In this document: positions 9,621 through 16,782 of the stretch, piece by piece
Layout of the letters: each line of letters begins with the position of its first letter
Position numbering within the stretch: the first letter of the stretch is position 1
Assembly (NCBI GenBank): GCA_019454225.1
Contig: CP075370.1
Span: 920,001 to 984,000 of the forward strand
DNA length: 64,000 nt
Source: Paracoccaceae bacterium
Lineage (GTDB): Bacteria > Pseudomonadota > Alphaproteobacteria > Rhodobacterales > Rhodobacteraceae
Direction of reading: 5' to 3'
Translations under genes and position numbers: made by a program
Notes under the pieces: model-generated
Told to the model about the DNA's origin: nothing
Databases searched by the model: none
Seen by the model: only the letters and a program-made list of their open reading frames with translations

Positions 9621-9768
9621 GTGCGGGGTCAGTCCTTCGGCGGATCGGTTCGCGCAGAAGCTTGCACACATCGCCCGCCCTCGCCAGTGCCGAGGCTGAC
9701 GTTCAGGCCCGGCCTGCCTGATCCAGAGGCATCATGCGGGCGCAGCGCCGGAAAACCCGGCAGGCGGA

Positions 9769-10854
9769 TCAGGACGAAGAGACCCCCTGTGACGCGGCCT
9801 GCGCCTCGACGCGCGCAAGGGCCGGTTCGATGCGTGCCGCTGCCTCTTCTGCGCTGTCCACGTCGCCGGAACGCAGGGCGCGCGCCGCGAGCGTCAGTGC
9901 CGCCAGGATGCGCCGTGCCGGTTCGCCCTCGATCGCCGCAGCGCGGTGGCGGAGCGCCGACAGCCGGCGTGCAAGCCGCAAGGCGCCCGCCGGATCCTCG
10001 CGGGGCGTCCTGCCCGCCGGGCGGCGGGGTGCGGCGGGTTCAGGGGCCGCGCCTTCCTCCATCGCCTCGTCGTCGTCCTGCTCCTCCGCGTCGTCGTACT
10101 CCTCGTCATCGTCATCGTCGTCGGCGTCCTCGTCATCCGACCGAACGCGCGCGCGGGCAGCGGTGGCAGGATTGGGCATCGCGACCTGCGGGCGGTCCGA
10201 CGAGTTCATCAGCGCGCGCACCTCGTCCTCCAGCCGGGTGACGAGCGACTCGGCCTTGTCGCGATGGCCATCCTCATGCGCCTGAAGCGCAGCCGACAGC
10301 AGATCGCGCAGCCGGTCTCCACGGGTGCCGCCTGCGGCCAGAATCGGCGGGCGGATCACGGCCACCCGCGCCCCGAACCTGTCACCGCGCGCGCGCGCCT
10401 TCGGCTTGCGCGACCGTCGAGCAGGCGCGTCGTCATCGTCATCGTCGTCCGGACCCCAGATGTCCTCACCGTCATCATCGTCGTCGATGTCGGCCTCGAT
10501 CTCGCGGCCCAGCTGGTCGAGCACGCGGATGTTCAGTGGCAACCGCTCGCTGCGCATGTGTTTCTTCAGCTTCTTGGCGATTGCCGGCAGTTCCTTGGTG
10601 CAGGTAAGCACCATGGTCTTGCCTGTGATCACGAAGGTTCCGAAGGCCACCTTGGTCTGGCCGCTGTCGCGGCGGGTGGCGCGGGCGATCATCTCGGGCT
10701 TGCGCTTGCGGTGTGTCGCGAACAGGCTGATGTCATCGGCCAGCGACGGGCAGAAGGCAAAGGGCATCGGCCGCCGCCGGCCGAGCCGGACCACCTTTTT
10801 CAGTTCGTCGCCGTGGACGACATACTCAGACGTGTCCTGTTCACCGTCCCGCAT
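9769..10854 (-). CDS. Unrecognised acidic protein with an FAFCP/VLTC domain (361 aa)
   Basis: I do not recognise this family. Residues about 12-110 form a domain with PFAFCP, ATHRKRKP, GQTKVAFGTF and GKTMVLTC, which is also the whole of the next gene upstream. It is followed by two Asp-rich runs (about residues 121-142 and 235-265) separated by a basic stretch, and a C-terminal helical region with ARRLSALRHRAAAIEGEPA. There is no signal peptide or membrane segment. It begins 21 bases after its paralogue's stop and is divergent from the T6SS operon. A link to the T6SS is inference from position only. Confidence 0.7.
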   Translation of the reverse strand: MRDGEQDTSEYVVHGDELKKVVRLGRRRPMPFAFCPSLADDISLFATHRKRKPEMIARATRRDSGQTKVAFGTFVITGKTMVLTCTKELPAIAKKLKKHMRSERLPLNIRVLDQLGREIEADIDDDDDGEDIWGPDDDDDDDAPARRSRKPKARARGDRFGARVAVIRPPILAAGGTRGDRLRDLLSAALQAHEDGHRDKAESLVTRLEDEVRALMNSSDRPQVAMPNPATAARARVRSDDEDADDDDDDEEYDDAEEQDDDEAMEEGAAPEPAAPRRPAGRTPREDPAGALRLARRLSALRHRAAAIEGEPARRILAALTLAARALRSGDVDSAEEAAARIEPALARVEAQAASQGVSSS

Positions 10855-10875
10855 CCACCGCCTCCCGGGTCAGCG

Positions 10876-11259
10876 TCATGCCACGCTGGCCTCGCCGCCT
10901 CCGCTGCCGGCGGCCATGATCTTGACCTCGAGCGGCACCTTCATCTTGCGCAGCATCTTGGCCAGCTTCTTGTCCATGCCAGGCACCACCCTGTCACAGG
11001 TCAGGACCAGCGTCTTCCCGTCCACCGTCATCGTTCCGCAGGCATACTTTGTCTGCTCTGCCTCTTTTCGCGCCATCTTGCCCAGTATGTCGGGCTTCTT
11101 GCGGCGGTGGACCGTGAACAGCGGCTCATCCTGGCCTGACGCCGGGCAGAAGGCAAACGTCAGGGATTTGTTGCGCGCGATCTTGACGAACTTCTTCAGG
11201 CCTGTGCGATCCAGCGCAAGTTCGCCGCCTTCGTCTTCACCCTCGCCATCTTCGGCCAT
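10876..11259 (-). CDS. Small paralogue of the FAFCP/VLTC domain (127 aa)
   Basis: This 127-residue protein has an acidic N-terminus (about 18 residues) and then one domain, residues about 17-115, with TFAFCP, VHRRKKP, EQTKYACGTM, GKTLVLTC and MKVPLEVKI. It aligns without gaps to the N-terminal domain of the downstream 361-residue protein. The two cysteines in FAFCP and VLTC are conserved in both. The ATG at 11259 is preferred over one 15 bases upstream because AAGGGG lies about six bases before it. No function is known to me. It is the first gene transcribed away from tssA. Confidence 0.7.
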   Translation of the reverse strand: MAEDGEGEDEGGELALDRTGLKKFVKIARNKSLTFAFCPASGQDEPLFTVHRRKKPDILGKMARKEAEQTKYACGTMTVDGKTLVLTCDRVVPGMDKKLAKMLRKMKVPLEVKIMAAGSGGGEASVA

Positions 11260-11326
11260 GCGGGCCCCCTTCATCGGGAAAATGCTTCAATCAACGCGGT
11301 CAGGATGACGCCAAGACGGGCCACCG

Positions 11327-11365
11327 GTCAAGCTTCGTCGCGCAGCATCACTCACGAAGCTTGAC
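11327..11365. promoter_or_regulatory. Perfect 12-base inverted repeat in the tssA divergent promoter region
   Basis: GTCAAGCTTCGT (11327-11338) and ACGAAGCTTGAC (11354-11365) are exact reverse complements separated by 15 bases. They lie in the 218-base gap between the divergent 127-residue gene and tssA. Arm centres are 27 bases apart. This fits an operator for a dimeric or tetrameric regulator, or a transcribed hairpin. The region otherwise shows no confident -35/-10 pair. Confidence 0.5.
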
Positions 11366-11477
11366 GCAACGGCCGCCCCGCGCGACAAAAAGGGCTGGAT
11401 TGGTACGACCGTTCTGCTAACGTCCCGAAAGGCGACGTGCTTCCTTGCGATGTCGTTGAGATTGTTGCGAGACTTTG

Positions 11478-12554
11478 ATGGACTTTTCCTCCTATCGGAC
11501 CAGTCACGGCGACGACGAGCCGAGTGGCGAGAACCTCGAGTATGATCCGGCGTTCATTTCGCTGGAACTGGCGGCGCAGTCTTCCGACGAACAGCAGTTC
11601 GGCGACTCGATCACGCCTGCGTCAGGCCCCGACCACAAGGAGGTCATGGCCCATGCCAAGGAGGTGCTGAGCCGCAGCCATGACCTGCGGGCTGCGATCT
11701 TCCTTGCGCCAACCCTTCTGGCGCTCGAGGGGCTGAAGGGGTTCGCCGATTGCACCGCATTCATCCGCTGGATGCTGGATGAATATTGGGACACATGCCA
11801 TCCGCAGCTTGATGCGGATGATGACGACGATCCGACGATGCGCGTGAACGCCGTCGTGGCGCTTGCGGACCCTGACAATGTGCTGCGGGCCATCCGCCAG
11901 GCGCAGCTGACCGAAAGCCGGGCCTTCGGCCGCTTCTCGTTGCGGGACATCATGATTGCCGAGGGCGACATGGCCCCGCCATCGGGGATGGACAATCCGC
12001 CCGAAGCCTCGGCAATCAACGGCGCGTTCCAGGATACCAGCGAGGAGTGGCTGGCCGGATTGATGGCGGCGGTTGACTCCGCCCTTGGCGATGTGCGCGC
12101 GATTTCGGCGGTGTTCGATGACAAGGTGCCCGGACGTGGGCCGGAGCTTGATCCGCTGATCCGCATTCTGCGGCAGATAAAGGAAAAATTCTCGTCCTAT
12201 GGGGTTGCGGGCGAGGCAGAGCAGGCGGACGAGGATGCAGCCGAAGATGGCGGCGCGGGTGATGGTGAGGGGTTTGCCGGTGGCGGCGCATCGGCCCCCG
12301 CCGGTGGGCGCGCGCCCGGGCCCGTGTCGGCGCCGGGCGCGATCAACGGGCCGCAGGACGTTCGCAATACGATCGACCGGCTGATCGCCTACTACCAGCG
12401 TGCCGAGCCGTCGAGCCCGGTGCCGCTGATCCTTGCGCGGGCAAAGCGGCTGGTCGGGACTGATTTCGTGTCCATCATCAAAGACATGGCGCCGGATGGC
12501 AAGGACATGGTCTATATGATCGCGGGGCTGAAGGACGAAGATGAGGACGATTGA
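11478..12554 (+). CDS. tssA: T6SS assembly protein TssA (ImpA family)
   Basis: The 358-residue protein has the ImpA N-terminal domain (about residues 1-180, with the SGENLEYDP start and FLAPTLLALEGLKGF). A Gly/Ala/Pro-rich linker follows (about 250-290), then a short C-terminal helical segment with TIDRLIAYYQRAEPSSP and FVSIIKDMAPDG. TssA proteins direct priming and polymerisation of tube and sheath at the baseplate and cap the distal end. The ATG at 11478 is used; a TTG immediately before it is in frame. It is the first gene of the plus-strand T6SS locus, 63 bases before tssB. Confidence 0.9.
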   Translation: MDFSSYRTSHGDDEPSGENLEYDPAFISLELAAQSSDEQQFGDSITPASGPDHKEVMAHAKEVLSRSHDLRAAIFLAPTLLALEGLKGFADCTAFIRWMLDEYWDTCHPQLDADDDDDPTMRVNAVVALADPDNVLRAIRQAQLTESRAFGRFSLRDIMIAEGDMAPPSGMDNPPEASAINGAFQDTSEEWLAGLMAAVDSALGDVRAISAVFDDKVPGRGPELDPLIRILRQIKEKFSSYGVAGEAEQADEDAAEDGGAGDGEGFAGGGASAPAGGRAPGPVSAPGAINGPQDVRNTIDRLIAYYQRAEPSSPVPLILARAKRLVGTDFVSIIKDMAPDGKDMVYMIAGLKDEDEDD

Positions 12555-12617
12555 CCGAGGGGCTGCAATGGCGGCATGGTCTGAACAGAACCCCGATCCA
12601 GTTTCAGGGAGCATATG

Positions 12618-13130
12618 ATGGCTGGCAGTTCGCAGAAATTCATCGCCCGCAACCGGGCGCCAAGGGTGCAGATCGAGTACGATGTCGAGCTGTATGGCGC
12701 CGAGAAGAAGGTGCAGCTGCCGTTCGTCATGGGTGTCATGTCGGACTTGTCGGGCAAGTCCGAGGTGCCGCAGCCGGGTGTCGCGGACCGCAAGTTCCTT
12801 GAGATCGACGTCGACAACTTCGACGACCGGATGAAGTCGATGAAGCCCCGCGCCGCGTTTACCGTGCCGAACACGCTGACGGGCGAAGGCAACATGATGG
12901 TGGACATCACCTTCGAGAGCATGGACGATTTCAGCCCGGGCGCCATCGCCCGCAAGGTCGAGCCGCTGAAGAAGCTGTTCGAAGCCCGTACGCAGTTGTC
13001 GAACCTGATGACCTACATGGATGGGAAGTCGGGCGCCGAGAACCTGCTGAACCAGATCATCCAGGACCCGGCTCTGCTGTCGGCGCTTGCCGCCGCGCCC
13101 GCGCCCAAAGCCGAAGAAGACAAGGGGTAA
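12618..13130 (+). CDS. tssB: T6SS sheath small subunit TssB (VipA/ImpB)
   Basis: A 170-residue TssB with KFIARNRAPRVQIEYDV, LPFVMGVMSDLSG, FTVPNTL and the C-terminal TYMDGKSGAENLL region. TssB pairs with TssC to build the contractile cytoplasmic sheath around the Hcp tube. AGGGAG lies six bases before the ATG at 12618 and only three before an in-frame ATG at 12615, so 12618 is preferred. tssC follows three bases after the stop. The N-terminal half is almost identical to the start of the giant fusion protein at 23463. Confidence 0.95.
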   Translation: MAGSSQKFIARNRAPRVQIEYDVELYGAEKKVQLPFVMGVMSDLSGKSEVPQPGVADRKFLEIDVDNFDDRMKSMKPRAAFTVPNTLTGEGNMMVDITFESMDDFSPGAIARKVEPLKKLFEARTQLSNLMTYMDGKSGAENLLNQIIQDPALLSALAAAPAPKAEEDKG

Positions 13131-13133
13131 CTC

Positions 13134-14627
13134 ATGGCCGAAGCCGCAACGCAAGGCGCCGCCGCCGCAACCGAAACCGCCTTCGGTTCGTCCGAGTTCG
13201 CATCGCTCCTGCAGAAGGAGTTCCGGCCGAAGTCGGATCAGGCGAAGTCGGCCATCGAACAGGCGGTGAAGACCCTGGCCCAGCAGGCGCTTGAAAACAC
13301 GGCGCTGATTTCCAATGACGCGCTGCGGTCGATCGAGTCGATCATCGCCGAGATCGACAAGAAGCTGACCGAGCAGGTCAACCTGATCATGCACCACCCG
13401 GATTTCCAGCAGCTGGAAAGCGCCTGGCGTGGCCTGCATTACCTGGTGAACAACACCGAAACCGACGAGATGCTGAAGATCCGCGTCCTGAACATCTCGA
13501 AGAAAGAGATGTCCAAGACGCTTCGCAAGTTCAAGGGAACGGCATGGGATCAGTCGCCGCTGTTCAAGAAGGTCTATGAGGAGGAGTTCGGCCAGTTCGG
13601 TGGCGAACCCTATGGCACGCTGATCGCCGACTACTACTTCGACCATTCGCCGCCCGACGTGGAATTGCTGGGCGAGCTGGCCAAGATCGCGGCCGCCGCC
13701 CATGCGCCGCTGATCACTGGCGCGGAGCCGACGCTGTTCCAGATGGACAGCTGGTCCGAGCTTGCCAACCCGCGTGACCTGACCAAGATCTTCCAGACGC
13801 CCGAGTATGCCGCCTGGCGCAGCCTGCGGGAAAGCGACGACTCGAAGTACATCGGCCTTGCGATGCCCCGGTTCCTGGGTCGTCTGCCCTATGGCGCCAA
13901 GACGATGCCCGTCGAGGAGTTCGATTTCGAAGAGGACACCGAGGGTGCGGTGTCCGACAAGTACAACTGGGTGAACGCGGCCTATGGCATGGCGGTGAAC
14001 ATCAACCGCAGCTTCAAGCTGTATGGCTGGTGCTCGCGCATCCGGGGTGTGGAATCGGGCGGCGCGGTCGAAGGTCTTCCGTCGCACACGTTCCCCACCG
14101 ACGACGGCGGCGTGGATCAGAAATGCCCCACGGAAATCGCGATCTCGGACCGCCGCGAGGCCGAACTGGCCAAGAACGGCATGATGCCGCTGATCCACCG
14201 CAAGAACACCGACCTCGCGGCCTTCATCGGCGCGCAGTCGCTGCACAAGCCGGCCGAATACACCGATCCGGATGCGACCGCGAACGCGAACCTCGCTGCG
14301 CGCCTGCCCTATCTTTTCGCCACCTGCCGCTTCGCGCACTACCTGAAGTGCATCGTGCGCGACAAGATCGGGACCTATGCCTCGCGCGAGCACATGCAGT
14401 CCTGGCTGCAGACCTGGATCAACCAGTATGTGGACTTCGCCGCCGGATCCTCGCCCGACGAGGAAAAGGCGCGCCGTCCGCTCGCCGCCGCAGAGGTCGT
14501 GGTGGAAGAGGTCGAGGGGAACCCGGGCTACTACACGTCGAAGTTCTTCCTGCGGCCGCACTATCAGCTTGAGGGTCTGTCCATCTCGCTGCGGCTCGTA
14601 TCGAAATTGCCCACCGAGAAAGGGTGA
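13134..14627 (+). CDS. tssC: T6SS sheath large subunit TssC (VipB/ImpC)
   Basis: A full-length 497-residue TssC. Recognisable blocks are LIMHHPDFQQLESAWRGL, the PPDVELLGELAKIAAAAHAP region, YIGLAMPRFLGRLPYG, GMMPLIHRKNTDLAAFIGAQ and a C-terminal domain with CRFAHYLKCIVRDKIG and SKFFLRPHYQLEGLSISL. It forms the outer layer of the contractile sheath with TssB, and its N-terminal helix is the usual ClpV contact. It is translationally close to tssB (three-base gap). Confidence 0.96.
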   Translation: MAEAATQGAAAATETAFGSSEFASLLQKEFRPKSDQAKSAIEQAVKTLAQQALENTALISNDALRSIESIIAEIDKKLTEQVNLIMHHPDFQQLESAWRGLHYLVNNTETDEMLKIRVLNISKKEMSKTLRKFKGTAWDQSPLFKKVYEEEFGQFGGEPYGTLIADYYFDHSPPDVELLGELAKIAAAAHAPLITGAEPTLFQMDSWSELANPRDLTKIFQTPEYAAWRSLRESDDSKYIGLAMPRFLGRLPYGAKTMPVEEFDFEEDTEGAVSDKYNWVNAAYGMAVNINRSFKLYGWCSRIRGVESGGAVEGLPSHTFPTDDGGVDQKCPTEIAISDRREAELAKNGMMPLIHRKNTDLAAFIGAQSLHKPAEYTDPDATANANLAARLPYLFATCRFAHYLKCIVRDKIGTYASREHMQSWLQTWINQYVDFAAGSSPDEEKARRPLAAAEVVVEEVEGNPGYYTSKFFLRPHYQLEGLSISLRLVSKLPTEKG

Positions 14628-14808
14628 TCCGGGGGCGCCCGGGGTCTCGGGCGCGATTGAAAACGTGGTCGCCAGCCGGTTTCCGGCGGCGGTCGCAGCA
14701 AGGAATGGCCCCGGAAGGGGTCTATTGAAAGCCGAGGCCCGATAGCGGGCGCAGGCACCGGGGAACGGAAGGGCCGCGCCCCGGTCAAACCAGCAAAGGA
14801 GACTGCAC
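14628..14808 (+). promoter_or_regulatory. tssC-hcp intergenic region with hairpins
   Basis: This 181-base gap is the largest inside the T6SS operon. GCGCCCG/CGGGCGC (14635-14654) forms a seven-pair hairpin eight bases after the tssC stop, without a following T-run. CCCC-GGAA-GGGG near 14709-14720 forms a second hairpin with a GNRA-type tetraloop. AAGGAG precedes hcp. The region may set a separate, higher hcp level through a processing site, an attenuator or an internal promoter; I see no clear promoter boxes. Confidence 0.4.
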
Positions 14809-15354
14809 ATGTCGTTTGACGCATTTGTCTACTCGCCCACCCACAGCAAGGAACCCGTGGACAAGGGCGGCATCCCCGGCGAGACGCAGGACAGCACCTA
14901 CAAGGACAAGGGTGCGTTCGAGATCATCTCGTTCGAACTTGGCGCCGAGAACACGATCAACATCGGGTCGATCACCTCGGGCGGCGGTGCCGGCAAGGCG
15001 ACGTTCAAGGAATTCACGATCACGAAGAAGACCGACAGCGCCTCCTGCGGCCTGTTCCACGCGCTCGTGACCGGCAAGCACTTTGACGACCTGATCATCG
15101 AACTTCGCCGGTCGGGTGAATCGACGACCGTCTCGGGTGGCGTGTTCATGAAGTTCGAGTTCCGTCTGGTGATGGTCCAGGACATCAGCTGGTCGGGCTC
15201 GGACGGTGACGATATCTGCGAAGAAACCGTGATCTTCCAGTATGGTGCGATCGAGGTGACCTACAAGCCGCAGACCGCCAAGGGCAAGATGAACAACGAC
15301 AAGGTTACCCGCTGGAGCCGCGTCAAGAACCAGGCGACTCTGTCGGTGGCCTGA
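14809..15354 (+). CDS. hcp: T6SS tube protein Hcp (TssD)
   Basis: A 181-residue Hcp with the start SFDAFVYSPTHSKEPVDKGG, ITSGGGAGKATFKEFTITKK and FEFRLVMVQDISWSGSDGDD. Hcp hexamers stack into the inner tube, are secreted, and can carry effectors in their lumen. It has no C-terminal extension, so it is not an evolved effector Hcp. A good AAGGAG ribosome-binding site precedes the ATG. It stands apart from its neighbours by 181 and 89 bases. Confidence 0.94.
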   Translation: MSFDAFVYSPTHSKEPVDKGGIPGETQDSTYKDKGAFEIISFELGAENTINIGSITSGGGAGKATFKEFTITKKTDSASCGLFHALVTGKHFDDLIIELRRSGESTTVSGGVFMKFEFRLVMVQDISWSGSDGDDICEETVIFQYGAIEVTYKPQTAKGKMNNDKVTRWSRVKNQATLSVA

Positions 15355-15443
15355 TGCCGGACGGTGCGGCGCCCCGCCGGGGCGCCGCACCCTGTCCTCT
15401 GCCGCCCCCGCGCGGCGACCCCTGCCAACGGGAACGGTCAGTC

Positions 15444-16250
15444 ATGCGCGCCGAAGAGTTTCTTAAGTCGGGCGACATCGACGCCGCCCTCTCCGCACTT
15501 CAGGCGGATGTCCGTTCACGCCCGGCTGACCCGAAGCTGCGCATCTTCCTGTTTCAGTTGCTCTGCGTGATGGGCGACTGGAAGCGCGCGATCACGCAGT
15601 TGAAGGTTTCGGCCGAGCTTGACCAGATGGCCACGCCGATGGCCCAGACCTACCGCGAGGCGATCATCTGCGAGGTCTATCGCGAGAAGGTGTTTGCCGG
15701 CGAGAAGGATCCGCTGGTATTCGGCGAACCGCAGGAATGGGTGGCGTTGCTGGTCGAGGCGATGAAGGCCCTTGCGGCCGGTCGTGCCGATGAAGCCGCC
15801 ACATTGCGTGACCGTGCCTTCGACGCGGCGCCTGCGGTGACCGGAACACTGAACGGCGAAAGGTTCGAATGGGTGGCAGACGCCGACATGCGGCTGGGCC
15901 CGGTGCTGGAGGCGGTCGTGAACGGCCGCTATTTCTGGATGCCGTTCAACGCTGTCGCAAAGATCACGGCTGACGAACCTCGCGACCTGCGCGATTGCGT
16001 CTGGACGCCGGTGAACATCATCCTGAAGAACGGCGGCGACATCGTGGCGCTGTTGCCGACGCGATACGCCGGAACTGCCGAACGCGGCACGGCGGCGCAC
16101 AAGCTTGCCCGTGCGACCGACTGGGCCGAGGCAGGCGGTGGCGCGTTCACGGGCATCGGCCAACGGCTTCTTGCCACGGACGCCGGCGACACCGCACTGA
16201 TGGACCTGCGCAACCTGGTGGTCGATCAGCAGGCCGACGGGGCGACATGA
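15444..16250 (+). CDS. tagJ: T6SS accessory protein TagJ (ImpE)
   Basis: This 268-residue protein begins MRAEEFLKSGDIDAALSAL and has a TPR-like helical N-terminal part. A second part has FEWVADADMRLGPVLE and NGRYFWMPF, the ImpE signature. TagJ contacts TssB and can assist ClpV recruitment in systems that carry it. The ATG at 15444 starts the conserved protein; an upstream in-frame ATG at 15354 would add 30 low-complexity residues and overlap the hcp stop. tssE starts one base after its stop. Confidence 0.88.
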   Translation: MRAEEFLKSGDIDAALSALQADVRSRPADPKLRIFLFQLLCVMGDWKRAITQLKVSAELDQMATPMAQTYREAIICEVYREKVFAGEKDPLVFGEPQEWVALLVEAMKALAAGRADEAATLRDRAFDAAPAVTGTLNGERFEWVADADMRLGPVLEAVVNGRYFWMPFNAVAKITADEPRDLRDCVWTPVNIILKNGGDIVALLPTRYAGTAERGTAAHKLARATDWAEAGGGAFTGIGQRLLATDAGDTALMDLRNLVVDQQADGAT

Positions 16251-16251
16251 G

Positions 16252-16782
16252 ATGTCGGAGAACACGCTCAAGGAACGGCTTCAGCCGTCGCTTCTGGACC
16301 GACTGGCGGACAATTCCCCGGGTGACCTTCAGGAAACCCGCGACAGCCGGGTCATCGATCTGCCGCGCCTGCGCGAGATCATCCAGCGTGATCTGGCCTG
16401 GCTGCTGAACACCTTCGACAATTCTTCGATGTTCGACCCTGCCGAGTATCCGAACGTCGCCAATTCGGTTCTGACCTATGGCGTGCGCGAGGTGGCGGGC
16501 GAGTTCACCACCTATGAGCGCACGCGGATGATTCAGGATTCGATGCTGCGCGCGATCGAGCGGTTCGAACCCAGGATCATCTCGGGCACGCTGAAGGTCG
16601 TGATCCGCGAGACCGAGGGAAACAACCGGACGCTGATCAATTTCGACATCGCCGGAGAGATGTGGGCGCGGCCGCTGCCGCGCGAACTTTATCTGCGCAG
16701 CCAGGTGGACGTGACCACGGGCGAAATCACGCTCGAGACGCCAAGCTCCACCGCCGCCCTGCGCACGGCGCTGGGGGTCTGA
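16252..16782 (+). CDS. tssE: T6SS baseplate protein TssE (gp25-like)
   Basis: The 176-residue protein contains the gp25/GPW lysozyme-like baseplate fold, with SVLTYGVREVAGEF and LKVVIRETEGNNRTLINFDI. TssE is the wedge component where sheath polymerisation starts. It begins LKERLQPSLLDRLADN, typical of TssE. The stop overlaps the tssF start by one base (TGATG). Confidence 0.93.
   Translation: MSENTLKERLQPSLLDRLADNSPGDLQETRDSRVIDLPRLREIIQRDLAWLLNTFDNSSMFDPAEYPNVANSVLTYGVREVAGEFTTYERTRMIQDSMLRAIERFEPRIISGTLKVVIRETEGNNRTLINFDIAGEMWARPLPRELYLRSQVDVTTGEITLETPSSTAALRTALGV

Noticed and set aside
11401-11417. Possible sigma-54 promoter (TGGTACG followed by TTCTGC) upstream of tssA
   Set aside because: The GG and GC elements are two bases too far apart for the -24/-12 spacing, and the -12 part is not TTGC.
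11622-14810. Very long open frame antisense to tssA-tssC (over 1000 codons)
   Set aside because: It is a by-product of high third-position GC. It has no recognisable domain, and the opposite strand encodes clear TssA, TssB, TssC.
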